From Rhypophila decipiens (taxonomy: Eukaryota > Ascomycota > Sordariomycetes > Sordariales > Naviculisporaceae), in the NCBI GenBank assembly GCA_033297075.1, contig MU858301.1:1-42988 (forward strand): a stretch of 42,988 nucleotides of DNA. Direction: 5' to 3'. Below the pieces are notes generated by a model. That model did not search any database. It saw only the letters and a program-made list of their open reading frames with translations, and was not told the origin of the DNA. Shown here one piece after another: positions 12,441-21,736 of the stretch. Position 1 is the stretch's first letter, and the number at the start of each line of letters is the position of its first letter. The translations under genes were made by a program, and so were the position numbers.

Positions 12441-13592
12441 CTAAATGCTTTTGCCGGTATCCCCGGATGTTCAATCTAATACCGAACGGGTGGCGGACGT
12501 GCATGACATGTTGTTGTGCTGGGAAAGGGTTGACAAAACACGAGGTGTGTTAATGCTATTTGTCCCAAACTGAACTGACCTGCATAGATACATCTCTCAT
12601 TCGCCAACCACCTCGTGGATATAAACGTACTACGGCACTTAACCAGCCAAGGATGATGCGGTGCTTATCACCTGCATTACCGGGGTTTAGAACCTGCATA
12701 TCTGGCGGCTTGTTGGATGATATACTGTCATCAAATGGAGGGGGAATGCTACCCTTGTAAACGTTGGAACAATAAACTAATGTAACCTCTTCCATGGCAG
12801 ATGTTCCTGGCCAATGTCGTGACAGCATCGTATTGTCCGATTAGGTGTTCCCTTTCCTACAATCCCAGCACGCCGGCACGCGGCTCACGAATGGACAAGC
12901 CGGACATTCAAAATGTGCCCCCAACTTGCTCCACCGCGGGGTTGGTGCGTATATCGAGCTCGATATATCTTGACTAGCGCATTCTACTGCAGAACATGGC
13001 GAGAGAGTGGTAGTCTGTCGTCGCTGCCATGGCATGACCTTGACCTTCATCAGGGGCGAAGGACACTCAAAGTGGCGGTGAAGATGCATCAAGACACATG
13101 TCAGAGATAAGAGTTACGAGAGGTATACATCCAAACTCGACACATGAGGAGTACTGTTCAACCTCCTAGTAGCCATGACATCGCATCAAGCATAGAGCAA
13201 CAAGGATAACAAAAGACAAGACGGGGAACCATTTTGAGTATCCCGGATGTGTCCTACCTAAAGAAGATAACGGAAAGGGTTCTAGACAGGGGGTTTCAAG
13301 CTAACTTCTTGGACTGCCTCGCATAATTAGACATTATCAGAAATAGGATGCATTGCCTGCCCGGAGAGAGCGGCTCTGAGTCTACATTGGACCAGATATC
13401 AATCGAATACAACTAGCCAAGGAACCGATACTGAAGCCAATTCTATGGGACTGGCCGGCCTCCTTCGTTCTCAGGTTCCCTTGATCGTTCGTCGTTAACC
13501 CTTCCTCGTAATCTTCTCTCGTCTCTTTTACTTCCTTCGTTGCCATTTTGTTTGTCAAAAGGGAGATATCATCAACATATCCATAACTAACG

Positions 13593-15607
13593 ATGGCGGT
13601 CCTCAACTGGGCTCAGGGAATGCTCAGCAGCCATGGACCAGACACAAGAAGCCTGGCCTGGAACATCATCTTTATTAGCATATCTGTTATCCTTCTCACC
13701 CTTCTCACGAGCATCATCCGCGACAAATGGAGGCGAAGAAAGCTTCCACCTGGCCCTCCAGGCCTGCCAATCCTAGGGAACGCCTGGTCACTTCTGACAC
13801 TTGAGTTTCCCTGGTTGAAGTTTACCGAGTGGAAAGACAAATATGGTATGTCTTGGTTCCTCAAATCACCACCCTGCATGTAACGATCACTGACATTAAG
13901 AGATGCCACCTGGCAGGCGAGATCATGCATCTAGACGGGGCAGGAGAGCCCATCGTTGTCCTCAATTCTCTCAAGGCCACCATGGAGATCTTGGACCGCA
14001 AGGCAGGCGTCACTTCGGATCGTCCGTACATTATTGTCCCGGACATGATGACGGGTGGTCTCTTTACCCCTTTTGTGGGGCACAATGACATGCGAGTTGT
14101 CCCTTTCGTCGATGAGTACAGCTTCCTCAATTCTAACATAAAGACAACAGCTGGCGACGCATGCGAAAGGCCACACAAGAAAGCCTTCGTCTAGGAGCAG
14201 CCCAGTATAACAAGGCGACACAGTACAAAGACAGTGTTGAGATGGCCGTCAGCATGCTCACAGACCCAGGCCACTGGTATGGCCACTGCAAGCAAGCAGT
14301 TGCATCGACAATCATGCAAGTGACATACGGAACCTCTCCGCCAAAGTGGAAGTACAAGGAGAACGTGATCAAGTTCCACGAGTTTGTGGACGGTGTCACC
14401 CGGGCGGCTATGCCGGGCGCCCATTATGTCGAAGTTGCGCCTTGGATGAGGTATTTGCCGGCTAGGTATGTTCTGCTCACGCATCCTTTCTCAGTGCATC
14501 ATGTCTGTCCGCCATTATGACCGACTCATTGACTGATGATGTCCCAGCATCTCACCCTGGAAGAGGATGACCCGCGACTTTTTCGCCAAGAACTCGGCCA
14601 TTTTCAAGGGCATATATGAAGACACGAGGACGACTTTGGTATGGCAAGCCCTGTTCCATTCCAGCATTTATCACAACCACTGACCAGATACAGGCCCAAG
14701 GGGACCAGAGTCTAAGTCTTACTCGGGCTTTCATCGAGGATGGGGCCAAATATGGTCTCACACAAGAAGAGACATACTGGCTTGCCGCAGCTGCTTTGTA
14801 AGTGACAGTCCAATAGTCTTTATGAAGGAATCTAAACTCACAATACAACAGTGCAGGCGGCCAAGCGGCCTTTGGAGTCCTAGCATGGTGGATGATGGCC
14901 ATGATCCTCTTTCCCGAGACGCAACGCCGCGCTCAAAGAGAACTTGACGCCGTCGTAGGAAGAGATCGTCTCCCCACCGTAGAGGATTGTGAGAAACTTC
15001 CTTATATCCAAGCAATGGTCAAAGAGTCCATCCGTTGGCGCCCCATTGATCCCATTGGCTTACCGCGACGCTCAACGGCGGAAATCACCTATAACGGATA
15101 CACCATTCCCAAGGGGACAACACTGATAGCTAACGTGTGGAACATCCACCGCGACCCAGAGAACTATGGACCAGATGCACATTTGTTCAACCCCGGAAGG
15201 TTTATCGATGAGTCTACGGGACAGATAAAGTCTGGACCGCAAGGGACCAAGGAAGAAGGCCATGTTACTTTTGGATTTGGACGGAGAATCTGTCCGGGCA
15301 GACATGTCGCCATCAGTATGTTGACGATACAGATGGCAATGATGCTATGGGGCATGGACATTGAGGGCGTCAGGGATCCCAAGACGGGCAAATGGGAACG
15401 GATTGACGTTGATGGGTGTATTGATGATGGGCTGGTTGTGTGAGTAACACTCCTTTTCGCTCAATCATTTCATGGTAGCATGTGACTAACTGTTCACCTG
15501 ATGCTAGACGTCCGATTCCGTTCAATGCCAACCTTACACCGCGGCATCCAGATGCGCTGGCCATGTTGGAGAAGGAAAGGTTGAAGTTGGGGTTGAACGA
15601 TGAATGA
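13593..15607 (+). CDS. Cytochrome P450 (P450-1), seven exons
   Basis: Exons 13593–13845, 13917–14091, 14151–14465, 14548–14638, 14694–14797, 14852–15439 and 15508–15607 give 541 residues. There is an N-terminal membrane anchor (IIFISISVILLTLLTSII), the hinge KLPPGPPGLPILGN, ExxR at 371–374 (KESIRWRP), FNPGRF in place of the usual PERF, and the heme loop FGFGRRICPGR with Cys460. It is a microsomal monooxygenase of the type common in fungal metabolite pathways. Two oddities: intron 2 has a GC donor (GCGAGT), required to keep phase and restore WRRMRKATQES; and the I-helix reads AGGQAAFG (314–321) where the acid/Thr pair for oxygen activation is expected. It is the closest tailoring gene to the terpene synthase, so oxidation of a terpene is a reasonable but unproven role. 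Confidence 0.85.
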
Positions 15608-16213
15608 AACTCTTTCAATAGGGAGGGGGAATAATCGTGAGGCTGTTGGTGTCAACAAATGTCATGAATTTAACCCATGTTCTGTTCTACCAAGTCATAA
15701 TCAGCAGATGATGGAAAGAAGTGGACAAGAGGATCACTGGATCGGGGATGATTCAAGGGTTAGGGTTAGAGGTACAGATGCCAATTTATCGATATTAGGG
15801 GCTAAGGCAGGCGTCATTAAGAGCACCTTGATCAAGGCAAGATAGGCTGACAATGAGGTTCAAAATCACATTATCTAGAGTGCTGGAGAGTTGATATTGA
15901 GTTGAGATTGACAGATGGGCGGGGCGGCGTCAATTCAGCCACTTCAGTGATCTCGAACTTGCTCGGTTGCTCCTTCACATGTCCACTGGTTGGAGTTGAT
16001 AGTTACCGCTGAATCATGGCTGTGTGTTTGTGAGAACCAATCGGATTATATCCCGCAACTATGCGCAATGCCAAGCCATACAGCACAGCCGGTATGCTGC
16101 TTGCCAGCTGATTTTCGTACATACTCGCTGCGGCCCATTTGGCCCAATGTTTGCTTCCCTGAAACCCCACAATCCCGTCCTGACGACGACAACGACAACG
16201 GGAACGACCTGCA
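15608..16213. other. Intergenic region
   Basis: About 600 bp between P450-1 and the NACHT gene. No gene. A two-copy TTAGGG-like stretch occurs near 15759–15768 and is too short to mean anything. The part near 16140–16213 is probably the NACHT leader. Confidence 0.4.
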
Positions 16214-18580
16214 ATGGACCCCCTTTTAGCGCTCGGGGCTATGTGCAATGTTTTACAGCTTTTTGATCTCACTTGGAAACTCATCTCTGGGGCTCGAGCC
16301 ATTTACCAATCGGTCGATGGTGCAGCGCCCGACGCCGTATTCCTGGAAGCGCTCTTGGAAAACGTTGCTGGTCTACGAAGGTCAATAAGTGCCAGCGGCC
16401 TTCCGCCTCGACTCCATGCGCTCTGCAAACTGAGTGAAGATCTTGCTGTCGAGCTGTCAGGCATTCTCGACACGCTAAAGACTCGAGGTCACAGGCGGAG
16501 GTGGCAAAGCTTCAAGGTCGCCTTGCGAGAAATCCGGACCAAGAAAGAAATCAACAACTTTGTGCTCAGGATCCAGCAGCTACAAACTCAAATTTTAAAC
16601 GATGTTCAGTTTCTCATGATTTAAGACTAATTCCCAGAGCAAAGCCGAAGCCACCCACTGTACATACGAGACCAGACACTAATTACCGGATGCCTACTCA
16701 GGGACAAACAATCTGCACTGTACCACGCAGTCTTGTCCCTGAAAGAGATGACCCAGAATCTCGGGGCCAACCTGGACACTCATGTTGACGATGTACGCGA
16801 TAAGGTAGTGGATCAGTTAAGCCATGTCAAGACGGCTAACGTGGAAACCCTGATTGAACATCTTTGCGAAGATGTGCAGCAGCTTTCCATCAGGCCATCG
16901 GCCGAGATTGAGAGAATATCGCGCCAGATCGAAGCATTGTCGAACGCAATGGCACAATTACAGGCGGATGTGCATACGACGAGGGATTTACAGGGTGTCC
17001 TCAGATTTCTCAAGTTTGAGAGCCTCGAATTCCGACTGGACAGCATATCAACAGCGCATAGAAGGACTTTTGAATGGGTGCTTGATGGCGAGGAAGACGA
17101 TACCAGGGGCCCGACCAACTTCACGTCCTGGCTGCAAAATCCTGATAGCCGGGCCATCTTTTGGGTCAGAGGAAAGCCAGGATCGGGTAAATCGACACTG
17201 ATGAAATTCCTTTGTAACGAGAGCCGAACAGTCGAGCACCTACGCGAATGGGCTGGCGAACAAAACCCCCTTGTGATTGCTAAACATTTCTTCTGGAGCG
17301 CTGGTGCGAGCCTGCAGAAATCGTTGGAGGGGTTAGTTCACTCGCTTCTCTTTGACATCCTTCGTCAATGCCCCGACCACTTGAGAGTAGCCGAGAGACG
17401 TTTTTATCATAGGGTTAACGATGCTGAGACTCTTATTGTCGAGACTCTTCGCCCAGGAGCACTCTGGGAGATGCTACAGGATCTCATCAGAGAGAACCCC
17501 ACCACTCGCATCTGTTTTTTCATCGATGGCCTCGACGAGTTCCAAGATGAAAGCGGGATCATTGTCCATTTCGTCGAAGTACTCGCAAGGCATCAAAATA
17601 CAAAGGTTTGCGTCTCGAGTCGGCCCTGGGCGGAATTCATTCTCCGATTTGGCGGAAATTCCTCCAACCTCCTGAAGCTCGAAGACTTGACGAAGCGCGA
17701 CATCCAAATGTACGTTTCTGAAACCCTCATGTCCAATCAGCGCTTCAAGAGACTCTCGGAACAGGACGGAACCGCGGCTCAGCTTATGGAAGAGATTGTT
17801 CAGAAAAGTGACGGTGTGTTCTTGTGGGTCTACTTGGTTGTTCGGTCGCTCCTCGAGGGCATGAAATACGCCGACAGCACGAGCTTCCCCACCGACCTCG
17901 AAGAATTCTTCTGTCGCATGTTGCGAGACATTCCGCCCGTCTATCGATCCAAGACCGTGCAGACTTTCCAAACGGCAATGGTCCCGACCGCATCTATGCC
18001 CGCCATGGTCTACCACTACATCGAACGGTCCGAAGAAACCGACGGCTTTCCCCTCGAGGATCACTGGATCCCGCCCTCCGAGAATGAAGTGGCCACACTT
18101 ATTCAGGAAACCACGCTGAAACTGGACGGATGGACAAAGGGCTTGCTAGAGGTCGTCCATCATCATCGTGATCGTCGTCCCAGTTACGAGCTCTCCAAGG
18201 TTGAGTTCATCCATCGAACGGTTTTTGACTTCTTCCAAGAATCGAAAACGGTCCATGACCTGTTTGATACCCACAGCGACCCCGAATTCGACGTATACGA
18301 TAGGCTGTGCCATGGACTTTTAGCCTATGTCAAATTCCATCCACAGTCAAAGACGCAATTCACAGACTACAACGTCATCATGGACATATTCAATTACGCA
18401 GCGCCGGTCGCTGATGATGCATGGAGGATCCAACGTATCCACCCCGTCCTGGACGAAACGGGCCGCACTCTCAGAGTGGATAACCAAGACTGGAAGGATA
18501 CACCAACCGCAAACACAATGTGTGAATACGCGGCCGGATACGGGCTCAAAGACTACATTGACGAGATTGTGCGCACTTGA
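16214..18580 (+). CDS. NACHT-domain STAND protein (NLR-like), possibly truncated
   Basis: Exon 1 is 16214–16608 and exon 2 is 16702–18580, with an intron of 93 nt (GTTTCT...CTCAG), giving 757 residues. The join restores the sequence ILNDVQDKQSALYHAV. The N-terminus (MDPLLALGAMCNVLQLFDL...) has the look of the fungal STAND N-terminal domains of SesA/HeLo-like type. Next come a helical linker and a NACHT NTPase with Walker A GKPGSGKST (about 289–297), Walker B RICFFIDGLDEFQDE and sensor KVCVSSRPW, then a winged-helix-like region with SDGVFLWVYLVVRSLLEG. Such proteins are fungal NLR analogues for non-self recognition and regulated cell death. The frame stops at TGA 18578, yet coding similarity continues in the same frame, so the C-terminal part may be lost. 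Confidence 0.8.
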
Positions 18581-18931
18581 AACTTGGTTTACGAGGGCTC
18601 GGACAATAGGAGCCTAGAGGAGCTGTACACCAATCTGCTCTGGATTGCTCTCCGGCTCAAGAGAACATCGGATCAGCATGAAAGGCCATGGGGGAGCATC
18701 GTCGGCTTGGTCTCTTTCCTGGTTGATCGAGGGGCAAATCCAAATCAGGGATTAGGCGACACTACGATATGGCAGCAGTTTGTTCTTGACTTTAGAGATC
18801 GTCTGTTAAAAGGAGATCCTTGTATTTCTCAAATCTGCCGGGTTCTTCTCATGGGGGGCGCGGACCCAGATATCCAGGGGCTGGCCTTTTTTTTTAGAAA
18901 GATGGGTCTTGTTCTTCCTTACGCACACTAA
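18581..18931 (+). pseudogene. In-frame continuation of the NACHT gene after a stop
   Basis: Directly after TGA 18578–18580 the same frame stays open for 116 codons and reads like the C-terminal portion of fungal NACHT proteins: LVYEGSDNRSLEELYTNLLW, then VGLVSFLVDRGANPNQG and ICRVLLMGGADPDIQG, two ankyrin-like pieces. The end runs into a T9 tract (18887–18895), after which the sequence loses meaning. I found no intron that removes the stop and keeps the frame. It is most likely a nonsense-truncated tail. Confidence 0.6.
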
Positions 18932-19074
18932 CCGATTTACTTTTTAGCACTATGGGTAATATGTTTCACCAGATCCCAAGAGATTTAGTCGAGATGCTCG
19001 TTTCCTAGCGCAGCAGATTATTTATCATCATCTTTTATCTATGAATAGGTATGTAGCAATGACATTTCAGCCCT

Positions 19075-20824
19075 TTACAGGCACGGCGTCCACACAACCT
19101 CCATCATCGACAAAGCTGACCCCTCTGGCTTGGTCACACTCTTGAACACGAACCGGTCATCCGCCTGTTGGAACAATGCCTCCCACTCACGCAATGTCCG
19201 CTCTCGAGAGTTGAAGATGGCTGCCATGTTGAGATCTTCAGACCTGTCATGGGCAAGTGAAATGTTAGCATGAGTAAGGACCAACGAAAAGGAATCATAG
19301 CAAAACATACCTCAAGTCCCTCTCCATCCAGAGTGGCACCTTGACATTGTGTTCCACGCTGCCGATGTCGGCCTCAGGATCAGGCATACAAGTATCCATG
19401 ATCAAAACCCTCGTGCCCTGCCCTGATCCATCACCGCCTCTCATAACAGGAACCAGCCCCCTAAGGATGTGCACACAATATCCGTCGCCCCAATTATGAA
19501 AGACCCATCTCAGAAACACCACATCCGCCTTTTCAGCCTCACCCTCCACGACCCGGCTAGCTTCCGGGAAAAGATCCCTCCCAACGAACCCAACCCGACC
19601 TTTTAGCCACTCTGGCAAGTCATCCTCAGCACCTTCCACAACAGCGGGCATATCCCAAACCGTTATATCCAGGTGAGGAAACTTCTCGGCAAGAGCAATA
19701 GCTACATGGCCCCGAGCACCGCCAACATCGAGGACTTTGATATTTCTCTCGACCTTTCTTCGTTTCTGGCTGACCACCCGATTACCTTCTGGATCGTCGA
19801 TTGTAAACAGAAAAGGGAGGCTGTCCCAGTCATAACCGTTTATCACATGCTCGGGCGAGTAATCTTGCCGAGTAGACCAGACAGCCATTGCCGAGGCAAA
19901 CAGAGCTGCTTTTGCTGGGTTAGCGGCCAGTGTGGTGTAGATCGATGCACCTTCTTGTTCTTCGTCTTTCTGGCACTGGGTGGCCGTGTGGCACTGACAC
20001 TGGCGCTTGTGGCCGTTGTGGGAGGCCGGTTGCTGTGTGGGCCCGTCTTCGGAATAAGGCAGCGACACGGATGAAGGGAAAGTGGGCATGGATAGGAGCG
20101 AATATGCTGTTTTATTGGGAGATTCATTGTCAGGACCCCATTTCTCGAGGGCGGATATCATCTAAGTTTAGCCGACGTCAGTGTCTGCGTCAAAGGCTCG
20201 ACGCTTTCTGGCAAAATGGAAACGGATTGGAGAGAAGTGGTTCGAAGATTGCTAATGACTGACCTTTGTAGCAGCAGGCCACATCTCCTCGGTGCCAATC
20301 CTCATCCATGCGTTCATCTCTGGCGAGGCGAGCATCCGGGACGCTCTTGTGTGGGAGACTGTACCAGGAGTAGGCTCATGAAAGATTCTCATGGTCATGG
20401 CATGGCGGAGCAATCGGCTGGTCATTTGCGTGCCAAGCCCAGTTCGTGAGCCAATATCGGTAAAAGAGGTCGATCTGTGAGGTGGTATCATGGCAGCAAT
20501 GTTGTAGCGAGCTATGGCTTGAAATGATACCGCGTTGTTATGCTGTGTTTGCGTTAGGTCTGTCGCCCCGGCAGCTAGACGAGAGATGGAACTCACCCTT
20601 GTATGTGCCTTGACGAGGTGCAACGGCTCAAGCAGGAGGTCATGAAGCTCAGCTGTGGCATCAATCACGGCGTCTCGCACGCGGGATAGCTCCTTGGGCA
20701 AATAGCCGGCAGGAAGATCTTCATCGAAGGAGAGAGGTGGGAGTCCTTGAGCTGTGAGGACTTGGTCGATCTGGGAGACAGAGGTGCTGATTGTTTGTGC
20801 GAGCTGAACAATGCGTGAAACCAT
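19075..20824 (-). CDS. SAM-dependent O-methyltransferase (OMT1), four exons
   Basis: Exons (minus): 20824–20597, 20542–20264, 20161–19311 and 19243–19075, 508 residues. The N-terminal part is the dimerisation/winged-helix half (LHLVKAHTRHNNAVSFQAIARYNIA after splicing). The C-terminal Rossmann half has SAM motif VLDVGGARGHVAIALAEKFP, then WDMPAVVEGA, RDLFPEA and FLRWVFHNWGD, whose His is the expected catalytic base of COMT-like enzymes. It should methylate a hydroxyl of a phenolic or enolic intermediate. It is transcribed away from the synthetase and shares its promoter. Odd: a 38-residue Gln/Cys/His/Asp-rich insert (TQQPASHNGHKRQCQCH...) sits between the halves and makes it long for the family. 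Intron 1 (54 nt) is a multiple of three without stops, so retention would also be translated. Confidence 0.85.
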
Positions 20825-21736
20825 CTTGTGAGTATTGAGTATGGCGATGTATTGGTAAAAATGTCAGGGAGTGTCTCCGGTTCTAGGAGGAAAATTCGAG
20901 TGGGTTGGCGTCTATGAATCTAGGTATTGGGGTGCCCGAATCGTCCGCCAATTCCGCCGTCTTCAGGGAAAGTACCAGCGGGACTTATGCAACGGAAGCA
21001 AGCGTCACAGTGCAACTGTCGATGAAGTAGTAAATGTGATTGTCATAAGTCGTCGCCTTCCCTGGAGGCTATCGGGGGTGGAAAGAAGCTATCGGCTGTC
21101 GGCGGGTAGAAAGAGGCTTTCGGCGGGTACCGCTGATTCTGGGCTCTTACGTCCAATGTTTTCCAAACTTTAAATGCTTTAATCAAGAACAGCATTAAGC
21201 TTATCTCTTGCAGGCGAGACCAGTGGGTGCCGCCCACTAGCGCAATACAATGGAGCCCAGAATCAGAAGACGACCAATGAAACAAAAGTGTGTGGCTGAT
21301 ACGCAGCCCCGTTAATCACATAACAATATGACGCTTAATAGCAACATGGTGCCCTCCATATTCACAGCAGGTGCGTTCGGTTGGTTTTTTAAGCCGATGG
21401 GTGGCTTGGAATCGCAACACCAACATCTTGACTGCGCAGTCACAGTGCGCACCCAGGTTGGTGACAACTGAGGTAAGCCCCGTCGGTGTGATTCCAGACG
21501 GTGTGTGTCGTCCGGTGGGCTTGTTTGGCCCCCAAATAGATGTCAACAATGGCACTGGGCGTTTGGGCAGTAACAAAATGGTTTGAAGGCTAACAACTCC
21601 ACACTTTCACAGTGGTCGGTCGTCCCAAGGAAAACACTCAAGTCGAACCGCGCTGCGAATACCAAATCCAGTACAGCAAGACCCGCACATCATCCAATTC
21701 TACTTGTCAACAACAAGAGCTTCAGCAAAGAGCAAA
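20825..21736. promoter_or_regulatory. Divergent promoter of OMT1 and the NRPS-like gene
   Basis: A 912-bp region shared by two divergently transcribed cluster genes. At 21067–21132 it holds repeated GC-rich motifs. RGCTWTCGG occurs three times (21067, 21087, 21115), TCGGCGGGTA occurs twice (21099 and 21120), and the palindrome CGG-GTA-CCG lies at 21124–21132. CGG triplets spaced as inverted repeats are the usual targets of Zn2Cys6 fungal regulators, so this is a candidate pathway operator. No regulator gene of that type lies in the window. Confidence 0.55.

Larger units (their letters stand above)
11195..13592. other. Gene-poor 2.4-kb spacer with fragments
   Basis: The region between terpene synthase and P450 start points. 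It should hold both promoters. Apart from the possible coding fragment at 12150–12440 and a hexamer repeat at 11963, I see only short unsupported open frames on both strands (for example minus 12556–12828 and 12841–13092, the latter with an ECPACPFVSRVPACWDC stretch). It may contain the remains of a lost gene. Confidence 0.4.

Noticed and set aside
15755..15772. TTAGGGTTAG telomere-like stretch
   Set aside because: Only two partial repeats; expected by chance and not at a chromosome end.
18575..18620. 41-nt intron to bypass TGA 18578 in the NACHT gene
   Set aside because: Donor and acceptor phases do not match the downstream frame.
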